Notes: generated from the sequence alone by a model not told the origin. Shown: positions 55,025 through 64,000, counted from the first letter of the stretch. The stretch is 64,000 nt of DNA from Bacteroidota bacterium (GCA_028873925.1 JAPPNA010000162.1:1-64000); one strand, 5' to 3'. A program made the numbers and translations.

Positions 55025-56173
55025 ATGACCGAGATAGATCTCCGGTCGGATTCTCCACGCTCCAAGGATCACCTCAAAATTATTTTTGATGTGGACGACC
55101 GGGGGAAGGCGCGGTATTTTCATGGCCGCCAAACTGTGATTGAGTCATTTGACAGACTGCGTCGCAGCGCAAGTGAGCGAGGAAATGGGACAATCTTTGT
55201 CGTCCAGGGCGCGCCCGGTGCAGGCAAAACGGCGTTACTGCATGTTCTCAAGGCGCGGGCTCGGAAGGACAGGTGGCGTGTAGGGACGATTAATCCAAGT
55301 GCGCTGGGTGATCCGGTGGAGATGGCCGACAGCCTTGGGGTTAGGCTCAAGAGACACATCCGCAGCCATATTGAAGGAGGATTCCAGGGTGTGAAGGCTG
55401 GACTGACAAGTACCCGACCCGCGAAGGAATCCGTACGTCATGTTCTTAAGTCGGCATCACGATTTAAGCGTGGAGTGCTCCTGGTGCTTGATGAGGCACA
55501 GACCATCGCTTGGGAAGCGGAGCAGCGCACGGTCCTTTACACGCTGAATTCCATCCTCAATGGTGAATGGAATCGACCGGCGATCTTGTTGGCTGGTGGG
55601 CTCAGTACCACCCGCCAGGCTTTTCAAACGTTGGGGATTTCCCGGCTGCGGGGAGACTGCCTCGTCAATCTGGCCCGGCTGAATGCAGACGCTGAAAGGG
55701 CTGTAATCCGAGATTGGCTGGTCAAGGCAGGCCGGGCCAAGGGGGAAGTTGCGGAATGGATTGACGCTATTGCCAGCGAAACCGATGGCTGGCCGCAACA
55801 CATTGTCAGTTTTGCCGAGCCCGCCAGTCAGTTACTGAGGGCTACCAATGGGGTTCTAACAGCGCAAGGGCTTAGCGCCGTGATATCAGAAGGTGTGCGG
55901 CGCAAGAACCAATACTATTATGGCCGCATGGACGGGGTGTCACGCAAGAACCGCACTGCTCTGGCTGGCTTTCTCCGTGGAAGGCCGCCCGATGCGGCCT
56001 TCACCCGGGATGAGGTATGGTCAGTCCTGGAAAGTGCGAATCCGCCAGAAGAGGTCGTGATGATGTTTGAGGCATTCTTAAGGAAAGGCATACTTGCGTG
56101 GACTCGCGACGCTGACTTAGCAGTGCCTATCCCTTCAATGCGAAGGTGGTTGGTCAGCACCTACGGCCCGTAG
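55025..56173 (+). CDS. AAA-type P-loop ATPase, unknown role
   Basis: A 382-residue ATPase. Walker A is GAPGAGKTAL (G62-L71, K68), Walker B LLVLDEAQ (D156, E157), and a possible sensor is at LLAGGLSTTRQAF. After the ATPase core comes a helical lid and a C-terminal winged-helix-like part (RPPDAAFTRDEVWSVLESAN). The arrangement recalls STAND/Orc-like AAA proteins or the TniB/AAA_22 group, but I cannot assign it to a named system. It could be the ATPase part of a mobile or defence system, given the neighbours. The start lies at an ATG followed by TEIDLRS. Confidence 0.75.
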   Translation: MTEIDLRSDSPRSKDHLKIIFDVDDRGKARYFHGRQTVIESFDRLRRSASERGNGTIFVVQGAPGAGKTALLHVLKARARKDRWRVGTINPSALGDPVEMADSLGVRLKRHIRSHIEGGFQGVKAGLTSTRPAKESVRHVLKSASRFKRGVLLVLDEAQTIAWEAEQRTVLYTLNSILNGEWNRPAILLAGGLSTTRQAFQTLGISRLRGDCLVNLARLNADAERAVIRDWLVKAGRAKGEVAEWIDAIASETDGWPQHIVSFAEPASQLLRATNGVLTAQGLSAVISEGVRRKNQYYYGRMDGVSRKNRTALAGFLRGRPPDAAFTRDEVWSVLESANPPEEVVMMFEAFLRKGILAWTRDADLAVPIPSMRRWLVSTYGP

Positions 56174-56449
56174 CTGCCGGTGCGTAGCCCACTGCGGACG
56201 CATTTGGCTCCTTATCCGCGATGATTCGCACCCTTCGGAGTCCTTCTCGGAGTTCTGCGCCGCCGGTGCCGGGGCCTGGCGAAACTGGCTGCGCAGAGCC
56301 CGTCAATGTCGTCATCAGGTCAGCTCTGACTGGCGGGCAGCGACAACTGAACGGGGGCTTGAGGCCGCTAAGTCCAAAACGCCCGCGCAGACCAGGAACC
56401 CGCCGTTGGACTGCTGCATGTACCCCACCTTTTAAGCAGTTGAGGAACC

Positions 56450-56653
56450 ATGAAATCACCGGATCTAGGCAAGAGGGACTCAGAGGCTGGCAGGAGGGAC
56501 ATCGCACTCCTGAAAAAGCTGGCTGAAGGTGGCCGCAAGATGACACCGGCGGACTACCGGGCGCAACGCAGATCGTATGCGCTCACGGCTGCGACGACAT
56601 CTGAAGAAAGGGGAATGTTGGCGAAACATTATGATAGCATCCATGGCGATTAG
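56450..56653 (+). CDS. Small protein preceding fic, putative antitoxin
   Basis: A 67-residue basic/charged protein with the text RDIALLKKLAEGGRKMTPAD and YRAQRRSYALTAATTSEERG. A GAGGA sequence four bases before the ATG (ttgaggaacc) supports translation. It ends 13 bases ahead of the fic start, in the position taken by class I Fic antitoxins. The inhibitory S/T-xxx-E-G/N motif is not clean (T-T-S-E-E-R is the nearest), so the antitoxin idea is a guess from context. Confidence 0.55.
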   Translation: MKSPDLGKRDSEAGRRDIALLKKLAEGGRKMTPADYRAQRRSYALTAATTSEERGMLAKHYDSIHGD

Positions 56654-56666
56654 TCCATGATCGTTC

Positions 56667-57245
56667 ATGAGCTTGCAGGCGGTGCACGAAAGTCATGCGG
56701 CCTATAGAAAATTAGATGCAGAGAATCGGTTAAGGCAGCTCGATCGATTGACATCTCTCGTCAATGCAGCCATCCAGATCTCGTTTCTGTCGCAAACTGA
56801 AATCAAGGCTCTGAATTTCCACGCCATCGGATGACGGCATGCGCATGCGGGCCAGTATCGGCCTGTTGATGTACGTGTCGGCGAACACATGCCGCCTCAG
56901 CATTTCCGGGTCGCGTCGCTCATGTATGACATGGTTAACCGCGTCAATCGCCGTTGGACCGAATTCAGCCCGATGAGTATGGCTGCATACGTGTTGTGGC
57001 GGACCATTTGGATCCATCCGTTTGTCAACGGCAACGGCAGGACTGCCAGAACCGCGTGTTACTTTGTCATCTGCTTGCACGCAGGATTCTGAGTAAGCGG
57101 CGATCCTGTTCTACCGGTGCGTTTGAAGGGACACCCCGAGTACATTCCCGCTCTCAAAACAGCTGACCGAACCGGGGATCTGCTGCCGTTGGAAATGCTT
57201 ATTGGTCGTCTATTGATCGAGCAGGCAGGCATCCCATCAGAGTAG
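56667..57245 (+). pseudogene. Fic-domain protein gene with two in-frame TGA codons
   Basis: One continuous frame of 192 codons starts at ATG 56667 and ends at TAG 57243. It contains the full Fic core: AGQYRPVDVRVGEHMPP, then MAAYVLWRTIWIHPFVNGNG and RTARTACYFVICLHAGF. Two TGA codons interrupt it, at 56832 and 57090, with no frameshift. At the second, many Fic proteins have Trp (AGFWLPG), which suggests TGG to TGA change. The Fic loop reads HPFVNGNGRTAR, with Asn in place of the metal-binding Asp/Glu. With standard code it gives only fragments (56667-56831, and a 67-codon piece from 56889). It is therefore called a pseudogene. Confidence 0.85.
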
Positions 57246-57991
57246 AATTACCCAAGGCTATCTGCACCGAACCTGTCGGTGCCTGGGCGGGTTCTTGCGC
57301 CACCATCCCGCAATTCTTGCGTTTTTCCGGTCGTGGGAAAGGCAGAACTGGCTACGGGCTCCGGACAGCAAGAATCGCATAGACCCTCGTGCAGAATTCG
57401 GAGTCCGGTTCTATCGGCGAATCACTGACGGATGGTGGGGACGATATTCGCCAGGTGGGTGCCAGAAGGCAGTTTGGAGCAAGTCAGGACAGGATGGCTG
57501 GCCCGGCTGCTACCCGATTGCAGTCTGCAGGAGTGATGGCCACATACGAGAGGGCCTGGATCGGCGGATCGGAATAGTCGTCATGACCGTAGTACCTTGG
57601 TGGCGCGCCTCGCTGGCTGTTCAGTCGGTGTCGATCACCCAGCAGCTCGGGCAACCGGGACTACAACGCCCAAAGTGTGGTACATATTGGAGGCTGCGTT
57701 TCCGTGGCGGTAATCCAATCGGCAGGGTTGTCAAAATTGAGCAGAAATTGTGTGGAACCCTCCGACCAAAACGCGGATGTCGCATAAGCGCAGCATCAAC
57801 GAATTCGCCCTTCTGGACGCGTCATGTACTTGATGATCACCGGCTGTGCACAGGAAGGAACCTTACCCATATGACCCGCATCGGATTCAACGCTGCCTGA
57901 GCGGCCCTTGCGGTCCAGTGGATACCCGGCGTGGATCTGGGCTCAGAACCCGCACAATTCTTACGATTTATTGTAGATTATGCCCGGTTGA
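57246..57991. other. Gap between fic and the helicase operon
   Basis: About 750 bases. Plus frame 57295-57900 is open for 201 codons but its residues (many Arg, Trp, Cys, Gly) look like chance, and a second plus frame at 57389-57577 is as good. Neither matches a family that I know. Probably eroded sequence holding the helicase promoter near the right end; an A/T-rich patch lies at 57958-57982. Confidence 0.4.
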
Positions 57992-58099
57992 ATGGCCCCG
58001 AACATGATCTTGCTGGAGCATATTAAGGCCGAAAGCTACCGTGTCTGCTTGACTGCCGCCGGGCACTACGAGCGTGGCATCACCGGCTCCATCGGGTAA
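57992..58099 (+). CDS. 35-residue ORF abutting the helicase start
   Basis: ATG 57992 to TAA 58097-58099, directly followed by the helicase ATG (TAAATG). The residues (LEHIKAESYRVCLTAAGHYE, then RGITGSIG) have a normal amphipathic protein look. It may be a leader peptide coupled to the helicase, or the tail of a lost gene. No family is recognised. Confidence 0.3.
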   Translation: MAPNMILLEHIKAESYRVCLTAAGHYERGITGSIG

Positions 58100-61000
58100 A
58101 TGGACGTATTCGCCTTCCGTAAGAAACTGGTTGAAGAGTACGGGCGCTTCACGCGATCGTTCTGCGAGATCCGTGCCGAGGACATTAAGAAATTTGTGGA
58201 CGAAAAATATGCGGCGGAGAATTTTTGGCCCTCGCCCATCATTCAGCTCAACCCCAACTTCAAGTCAGGGGGCAGGGTGGACGCGCTGGTGGGAGAGGGC
58301 CTGCTTGAGCCTCCATGTGCGGAGATCTTCGCGGAGGCCGGCGAGCCTTATACACTTTACCAGCATCAGGTTGCGGCCATCAAGGTAGCGCAGAGTGGGG
58401 GCAGTTATGTGCTTACCACCGGCACCGGCTCAGGCAAGTCGTTGGCGTACTTTATCCCAATCGTAAATGATGTGCTTCGCAGGAAACGGGAGCAATCAGG
58501 TGGCCCACAAACCACGGCCATTGTTGTTTATCCGATGAATGCCCTCTGCAACAGCCAATTGGAAGAGCTGGAGCGATTCTTCGGCAAGTGTGATAAGGAC
58601 CACACGCCACCTGTGACCTTTGCGCGGTACACAGGACAGGACCCGGATGACCACAAAGACTGGGTAGCGGCAAACCCTCCAGACATTCTGCTAACCAACT
58701 ATGTCATGCTGGAACTCATCATGACCAGGTTCCTGCCGAATGACAAGCGTATTCGGCACCACGCCCAGGGCCTGCGCTTTCTGGTGTTGGATGAGCTGCA
58801 TATCTATCGAGGACGACAGGGAGCGGATGTGGCCATGCTGGTCCGGCGCGTGCGGGAGCGCTTCAATATGGACCTACAATGCGTGGGGACATCCGCCACG
58901 ATGTCATCCGGTGAAGAGAGGCCTGCGGAACGCAATAGGGTTGTTGCAAACGTAGCATCGCGGCTGTTCGGCTCCACCGTTAAGCCGGAGCATGTGATAA
59001 CCGAAACCCTTACTTCGGTCACGGAAAGGTCCAGCGTTCCGACGGGAGCAGCACTGAAGGCATTGATTGAGAGGAGCATACCCGCGGTAGTGTCCTACAA
59101 CAGGTTGAAGCGAGACCCGTTTACGGCTTGGGTGGAGTGGACGCTAGGGTTAGAAATCGTTGATGGTAAACTGATTCGCGTATCACGCCCGCTCTCGGTT
59201 AACGCGGCTGCGGTAAAGCTCTCGGAATCTACTGGACTTAGAGTTGATACCTGCATGCAGTACCTGCGCGAATATCTGCTGAGAGCATCCCGTTCGCAGA
59301 ATGAGCGTGGTCGCAACCTGTTTGCTTTTCGGCTGCACCAGTTCATCAGCGGAGCATGGAGCGTGTTCACTTCGCTGGAGCCACCAGGGGATCGCCACCT
59401 TACCCTTTCTGGACAGCGATTTGTGCCTGATGATGGCGAGCGGAAGCGCAGATTGTTTCCACTATGCTTCTGCAGGGAGTGCGGACAGGAGTATATCCCG
59501 GTGTGGGCCACCAAAGAAGGCCAGCGGATCGAGTCCCTTGATCCTCGGGACCTTACTGAGCGTTCCAACGATGATGAGACCATTCAGTCAGGCTTTCTGC
59601 TATTGGACCCCGAACGAGTGTTCCGGGCGGATGTAGTCGAGGGAAACTACCCGGAGGACTGGGTTGAGATATTCCATGGCGCTTGGCGACTCAAGAATTA
59701 CTACCGCAAATACCGCCCCATCGCCATTCATGTAGATACCCTTGGTGGGGCAGATGAATCAGGGACTCCCGGCTGGTATATCCCCGGTCCGTTCCGATTC
59801 TGCCTTAACGGTGAGTGTGGTGCCGTGTATTCCGGGCATGTGCGAAGTGATCTTTCTAAGCTTTCAAGCCTTTCGGGCGAAGGCCGCAGCTCAGCCACGA
59901 CGATACTAACGCTATCTGTTCTTAAGCGGCTGATCGAGGGGGATCTGGATGATGAGGCGAAGAAGCTCTTGGCCTTTACCGATAACCGTCAGGATGCCAG
60001 CCTGCAGGCCGGGCATTTCAACGACTTCATCCAGGTGCTACTGCTGCGGAGCGCCCTCATAGCGGCCGTAAAACAATCCCCAAGCCAATCACTCTCGGAC
60101 GAAACCATTGCTCTGGGTGTCCTTAATCAGCTCCGACTGACCAACGATCAGTTCGCTGCTAATACTCAGCTTCGGGGCCCGGCGCGAGAACGAACGCGCC
60201 AGACTCTGTTGAATGTGCTTGGGTACCGGATTTACAGAGATCTGGAACGCGGGTGGCGCATCAACAACCCCAATCTTGAGCAGCTGGGCCTACTTGGCAT
60301 CCGATACCTGGGGCTGAAAGCCTGTTGCAGCGATGAAGAGGTGTGGGGCGAAGGGCCAGAGCTCCTGACGAGTGCAACTGCTGCAAACCGTGAGAATATT
60401 GCGCATGACCTATTGGAGCGGATGCGACGGGCCCTGTGCATCAAGACAATCTACCTTGACCGTAATCGCATTGAGAGACTGCGCAACCAGAGTTATAACG
60501 ACTTAAAGGAGCCTTGGGGGCTTTCAGAGGGCGAGAATGTTTGGGGGGCCAGAACTATGGTGCCGGAATCAAGACGGGGCAGGGGGCCGAGCGACCATAT
60601 GTATCTGTCCAGTCGGTCCGAGTTCGGACGCAAGCTTAATGCGGATGATCGCTGGGGGGAAGATAATCCGTACTTCACCGGCAACCTCAGCAAGGACGAG
60701 TACAGCCAGGTGATCAACGCCTTGCTAACCGCGTTGGGACGGTACGGCCTGATTGAAGTGGTACCGCTGGCCAACAGACAGTCAGGGTATCAGATCAACA
60801 GCAGCGTGATGGAGTGGCACCTACCATCGAACGAGGATGCCCAACGGTCCAACCTGTTCTTCCGCAGACTTTATCGGGACACAGCGAATCTCTTGTCTGA
60901 CAACAACAATTTCCTCCATCGGATTGCCGCCAGAGAGCATACGGCTCAGGTTGAGTCCGAGGATAGAGAAGAACGTGAGAAACGATTCCGGCAGGGCCTC

Positions 61001-63307
61001 AAGAAGGACGGACTGCCGGTGCTTTATTGCTCACCAACCATGGAATTGGGTGTGGATATCGCCACGCTCAATACGGTGTATATGCGGAATGTGCCACCGA
61101 CCCCGGCCAATTATGTCCAGCGCGGTGGCCGGGCCGGCCGAAGTGGTCAGCCTGCCCTGGTGGTTACCTACTGTGCCGCCAGATCGCCGCACGATCAATA
61201 TTTCTTTCAGGATCCTCGGCGCATGGTGTCGGGGGAGGTGAATCCGCCATCCATTGATCTGGCCAATGAGGAGCTCATCCGCAGCCATTTGCATGCGGTG
61301 TGGCTCGCGGAGACGGGCGTTAGGCTGGACTCAACTGTAAAGGATTTACTTGACCTGGAGGATAACCAACAACCCGTGTATCAGGAACTCCATGCACAGT
61401 TGGATCGAAGCCTTGTGCGCGAACAGGCGATGCTGCGGTCAGGCAGGATTCTTGAGACCATCCACAGCGATCTTACGACGACAGCCGCCCCGTGGTATTC
61501 AAATGACTGGGTCAATTCCGCAGTACAGACTGCCTGGAGGCGCTTTGACACGTCGTTTGAGCGCTGGCGGTCACTTTATCGGGCCACGACGACACAAATG
61601 GATGTAGCCAACAGGGTAATTGGCAATCCTGCGGCAAATGCAACCGATCGTGATCGAGCCAAGAACCAGCACGACGAAGCTTTCCGGCAGCAGAAGCTCC
61701 TGCTTTCTGCAACTGATCGAAGGCAGTCAGATTTTGCAACATATCGCTATTTGGCGGCGCAGGGATTCCTCCCAGGGTATAACTTTCCACGACTGCCACT
61801 TATGGCTTTCATCCCCGGCAGCAGACTCACCGGATCAAGACAGTCCGTGCTGAACAGACCGAGATTTATTGGGTTGGCGGAGTTTGGCCCCCAGTCATTC
61901 ATCTACCATGAGGGGAATACGTTCCGCGTAGCGAAGGCCATGTTATCCATTGATGAGGTGGCAGACGCGTCTTCCAGAAGGATGCTCCCTGTTCGAGAGG
62001 TTGCCATTTGCTCAAGGTGCGGGTACGGACATTTTGGAGCGGAGAAAGACAGCGAGTGCTGCGTGCGGTGCGAAGGTCGCCTGACGGATGCTCGAATAAT
62101 TTCAAATCTATTCAGAATTGAGCAGGTGTCCACCCGGCGGGTGAATCGAATCACCTCTGACGCTGAAGAGCGACAGCGTCAGGGCTACGAAATGATCACG
62201 ACCTACAAATTTGCGACCAAGGATGGCACGCCTCTAGTGGACTCCTTCCAGTATGTGGTGGATGGCGAGGTTTTGATTGAGTTGGAATTCGGGCCGACAG
62301 CCACTCTCTGGAGAGTAAATCTCGGCTGGCGCCGACGGCGGGCAAAAACCATCTATGGTTTCAATGTGGATCCCAACACGGGCATATGGGCGAAAAATGA
62401 GCAGGCACCGACTGATGCGGAAGATGATCGGATAGAGAATACCGCCTACACTGAGCGCATTACCCCGTATGTCCAAGACACCAAGAATGTGCTGATCATC
62501 AAACCCTCGCCCGAACTGGACGACACGGCCGTTACAACCCTGCAGTACGCGTTTAAGCGCGGCATAGAGAAGGTTTATCAACTGGAGAATTCCGAGTTAG
62601 CCGCGGAGCCGCTGCCGGATGCCTCTAATCGCAGGGCTATCCTGCTGTATGAGGCCTCAGAGGGAGGGGCTGGTGTTCTGAATCGTATTGCCCGTGATGC
62701 CAGCGCGCTCGGGCGCGTGGCCCGGGCGGCACTTGAAATTTGCCACTACGAGGCTCAAGCAGACCGGTGGAGCAGCCACAAGGCACTTACAGATCAGTTG
62801 AAGAACTGCGAGGCAGGATGTTACAAATGCCTCCTGAGCTATTACAACCAATTGGATCACGACAGGATTGACCGGAAACACGAGGCGGTCATAGCCATCC
62901 TGTGCCAGCTAACAGCCGCCAAGCAGGAACGCACCCGTCACATAGAGATCCGTTCGCCATCACTTGACGCGCTGATTGAGCGCTGCGATTCCGATTTAGA
63001 AAGGGACTGGCTCCGATTCCTCTCAGACAACGATTATGTGCTGCCTGATCGTGCCCAGCCGCTGTTGAAAGGATACAAGACGCGCCCAGACTTCCAATAT
63101 TTTGACCATCAAGTCATTGTGTACGTAGATGGCATTCATCATTTTGGCGAGCAAAAAAGGAAGAAAGACGCAGAGATCAGGGCCTCGCTTGCGGCTGCGG
63201 GGTATACCGTCATATCGTTTGCGCACCGGAAAAAAGATTGGCCCAAGACCATAGATCGGTTTGCTTGGGTATTCAGGCCCTCAAGTGTATGTGCCTTACA
63301 TGGGTAA
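58100..63307 (+). CDS. Large DEAD/DEAH helicase + DUF1998 protein with C-terminal nuclease-like domain
   Basis: A 1735-residue defence-type helicase. It has a Q-like motif LYQHQVAAI, Walker A TGTGSGKS (107-114), motif II DELH (231-234), motif III GTSATM, and in the second RecA part GVDIATLNTVYMRNV and QRGGRAGRSGQ (1007-1017). Cysteine pairs occur near 460 (CFCRECGQ) and 1304-1324 (CSRCGYG). The DUF1998 part follows, with YEASEGGAGVLNRIA and C1570, C1574, C1577. The last 100 residues look like a DUF559/Vsr-type PD-(D/E)XK nuclease: RPDFQYFDH (D1664) and VIVYVDGIHHFGEQKRK (D1677). The layout equals DrmA+DrmB or DruE of DISARM and Druantia, plus the nuclease. It overlaps the SNF2 gene by eight bases. 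Confidence 0.85.
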   Translation: MDVFAFRKKLVEEYGRFTRSFCEIRAEDIKKFVDEKYAAENFWPSPIIQLNPNFKSGGRVDALVGEGLLEPPCAEIFAEAGEPYTLYQHQVAAIKVAQSGGSYVLTTGTGSGKSLAYFIPIVNDVLRRKREQSGGPQTTAIVVYPMNALCNSQLEELERFFGKCDKDHTPPVTFARYTGQDPDDHKDWVAANPPDILLTNYVMLELIMTRFLPNDKRIRHHAQGLRFLVLDELHIYRGRQGADVAMLVRRVRERFNMDLQCVGTSATMSSGEERPAERNRVVANVASRLFGSTVKPEHVITETLTSVTERSSVPTGAALKALIERSIPAVVSYNRLKRDPFTAWVEWTLGLEIVDGKLIRVSRPLSVNAAAVKLSESTGLRVDTCMQYLREYLLRASRSQNERGRNLFAFRLHQFISGAWSVFTSLEPPGDRHLTLSGQRFVPDDGERKRRLFPLCFCRECGQEYIPVWATKEGQRIESLDPRDLTERSNDDETIQSGFLLLDPERVFRADVVEGNYPEDWVEIFHGAWRLKNYYRKYRPIAIHVDTLGGADESGTPGWYIPGPFRFCLNGECGAVYSGHVRSDLSKLSSLSGEGRSSATTILTLSVLKRLIEGDLDDEAKKLLAFTDNRQDASLQAGHFNDFIQVLLLRSALIAAVKQSPSQSLSDETIALGVLNQLRLTNDQFAANTQLRGPARERTRQTLLNVLGYRIYRDLERGWRINNPNLEQLGLLGIRYLGLKACCSDEEVWGEGPELLTSATAANRENIAHDLLERMRRALCIKTIYLDRNRIERLRNQSYNDLKEPWGLSEGENVWGARTMVPESRRGRGPSDHMYLSSRSEFGRKLNADDRWGEDNPYFTGNLSKDEYSQVINALLTALGRYGLIEVVPLANRQSGYQINSSVMEWHLPSNEDAQRSNLFFRRLYRDTANLLSDNNNFLHRIAAREHTAQVESEDREEREKRFRQGLKKDGLPVLYCSPTMELGVDIATLNTVYMRNVPPTPANYVQRGGRAGRSGQPALVVTYCAARSPHDQYFFQDPRRMVSGEVNPPSIDLANEELIRSHLHAVWLAETGVRLDSTVKDLLDLEDNQQPVYQELHAQLDRSLVREQAMLRSGRILETIHSDLTTTAAPWYSNDWVNSAVQTAWRRFDTSFERWRSLYRATTTQMDVANRVIGNPAANATDRDRAKNQHDEAFRQQKLLLSATDRRQSDFATYRYLAAQGFLPGYNFPRLPLMAFIPGSRLTGSRQSVLNRPRFIGLAEFGPQSFIYHEGNTFRVAKAMLSIDEVADASSRRMLPVREVAICSRCGYGHFGAEKDSECCVRCEGRLTDARIISNLFRIEQVSTRRVNRITSDAEERQRQGYEMITTYKFATKDGTPLVDSFQYVVDGEVLIELEFGPTATLWRVNLGWRRRRAKTIYGFNVDPNTGIWAKNEQAPTDAEDDRIENTAYTERITPYVQDTKNVLIIKPSPELDDTAVTTLQYAFKRGIEKVYQLENSELAAEPLPDASNRRAILLYEASEGGAGVLNRIARDASALGRVARAALEICHYEAQADRWSSHKALTDQLKNCEAGCYKCLLSYYNQLDHDRIDRKHEAVIAILCQLTAAKQERTRHIEIRSPSLDALIERCDSDLERDWLRFLSDNDYVLPDRAQPLLKGYKTRPDFQYFDHQVIVYVDGIHHFGEQKRKKDAEIRASLAAAGYTVISFAHRKKDWPKTIDRFAWVFRPSSVCALHG

Positions 63308-64000
63308 GGCACTCGCGTATAGACCGGGAGATCTGGTGCGTGCTCGAGGGCGGGAATGGGTCGTGCTACCGGAGTTGCGGCCGAATTTGCTCAAACTGCG
63401 CCCGATGGGTGGGACCGACAGAGATTCCACGCTCATATACCTGCCGCTTGAACCCGAGCCTCCCAAGCCCGCCACATTCAGCTTGCCGGACCCCAATCAG
63501 TCTGGTACGCTGGAGGCCACTTGGCTCCTGATGACCGCCTGCCGCCTGAAGCTCCGCGCCGGGGCTGGGCCTTTCAGGAGCTTTGGGCATCTGAATTTTG
63601 AACCGCGTGCTTATCAGCTGGTCCCGTTAATGATGGCGCTCAGGATGGATACCATCCGGCTCTTGATTGCTGACGATGTCGGAATTGGCAAGACGATAGA
63701 GGCGGGCCTGATTGCCCGCGAGCTGCTGGATCGCGGTGAAATTACTAAGTCAGCGGTAATCTGCCCGCCCCATTTGTGTGACCAGTGGCAGCAGGAATTG
63801 GAGACAAAGTTCAGCATTCAGGCAGACATTGTCAGCGCCGGAACGGCGCGTCGGCTGGAGCGGAATGTGCCCGCTGGGGAGTCCATTTTTGAAGTTTACG
63901 ATCATACGGTCGTATCGCTGGATTACATCAAATCGAATCGTCGCCGGGACGAATTTGCGCGAGTCTGTCCTGACTTTGTGATCGTCGATGAGGCACATAC
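63300..64000 (+). CDS. SNF2-like helicase (DrmD-like), partial
   Basis: The frame starts with ATGGGTAA, overlapping the stop of the large helicase, and runs off the window after 233 codons. The N-terminal part reads ALAYRPGDLVRARGREWVVL, then a linker, then the helicase core: FEPRAYQLVPLMMAL (Q-like motif), ADDVGIGKTIEAGLIARELL (Walker A, K131), SAVICPPHLCDQWQQEL (motif Ia) and FVIVDEAHT (motif II), where the window ends. This is the start of SNF2/RapA-type proteins such as DrmD of class 1 DISARM. The full protein would be about 1000 residues. Tight coupling suggests both helicases act in one complex or pathway. Confidence 0.85.
   Translation, partial: MGKALAYRPGDLVRARGREWVVLPELRPNLLKLRPMGGTDRDSTLIYLPLEPEPPKPATFSLPDPNQSGTLEATWLLMTACRLKLRAGAGPFRSFGHLNFEPRAYQLVPLMMALRMDTIRLLIADDVGIGKTIEAGLIARELLDRGEITKSAVICPPHLCDQWQQELETKFSIQADIVSAGTARRLERNVPAGESIFEVYDHTVVSLDYIKSNRRRDEFARVCPDFVIVDEAH

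Noticed and set aside
56667-57245. TGA read as tryptophan (alternative code) in fic
   Set aside because: TGA ends many intact genes in this window and overlaps start codons as ATGA, so it is a normal stop here; mutation is simpler.
57295-57900. 201-codon plus frame before the helicase operon
   Set aside because: No signature, many Trp, Cys and Arg, and other frames overlap it equally well; no binding site ahead of the start.
1-64000. CRISPR array or prophage
   Set aside because: No regularly spaced repeats and no phage structural or integrase genes were seen.

Overview
The window is 64 kb of bacterial chromosome with densely packed, often overlapping genes. No rRNA or tRNA was recognised, so placement is indirect. 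A PgpH-type 7TM-HD phosphodiesterase, a large SprA-like envelope protein, a stand-alone glutamate-semialdehyde dehydrogenase, one FtsX-like permease, many secreted beta-propeller/quinoprotein enzymes (ThuA, sorbosone dehydrogenase, SMP-30, DUF1080, LVIVD) and one TAnnTTTG-type promoter candidate suggest a member of the Bacteroidota/Rhodothermota group, probably an aerobic heterotroph that oxidises sugars or polyols in the periplasm.

Layout. 1-2183: C-terminal two thirds of an MmeI-like DNA methyltransferase whose frame is cut by a TAG. 2427-22161: core and envelope genes. These are a VOC protein, PEP carboxylase, an HU - zinc ribbon/TPR - ModA - ModB chain with overlapping genes, a TPM-domain protein, a 1147-residue SprA-like protein, DUF305, LVIVD and DUF1080 secreted proteins, a nucleoside-type MFS permease, an NYN nuclease with three OST-HTH domains, and a cytochrome-fused PQQ dehydrogenase. 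22162-28578: a gene graveyard. It holds an RloA/RloB-type defence pair with rloB split by an IS30-like transposase remnant, an apparently intact HAD hydrolase, and a decayed beta-propeller gene. 28579-29997: an unrecognised 472-residue protein with an unusually strong ribosome binding site.

29994-36761 (minus strand): a compact run of secreted sugar-oxidation type proteins (SMP-30 lactonase-like, cytochrome c, ThuA + sorbosone dehydrogenase fusion, secreted unknown, creatininase family, lipoprotein). 36908-42187 (plus strand): sugar MFS permease, sodium:solute symporter and PgpH, translationally coupled in part. 42193-54680: an AlbA-type regulator with a perfect inverted repeat at its start, an ABC exporter, a DapB-like dehydrogenase coupled to glutamate-semialdehyde dehydrogenase, an FtsX-like permease, a methyltransferase - MoaD - MoaE overlap chain, PurC, a LacI regulator, and a divergent orphan MalK/UgpC-type ATPase.

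55025-64000: a second accessory, defence-like region. It has a lone AAA ATPase, a small protein next to a fic gene interrupted by two in-frame TGA codons, then a 1735-residue helicase/DUF1998 protein ending in a nuclease-like domain, overlapped by an SNF2 helicase that leaves the window. The last pair resembles the helicase parts of DISARM or Druantia, but the exact architecture is not one I can match to a named type.
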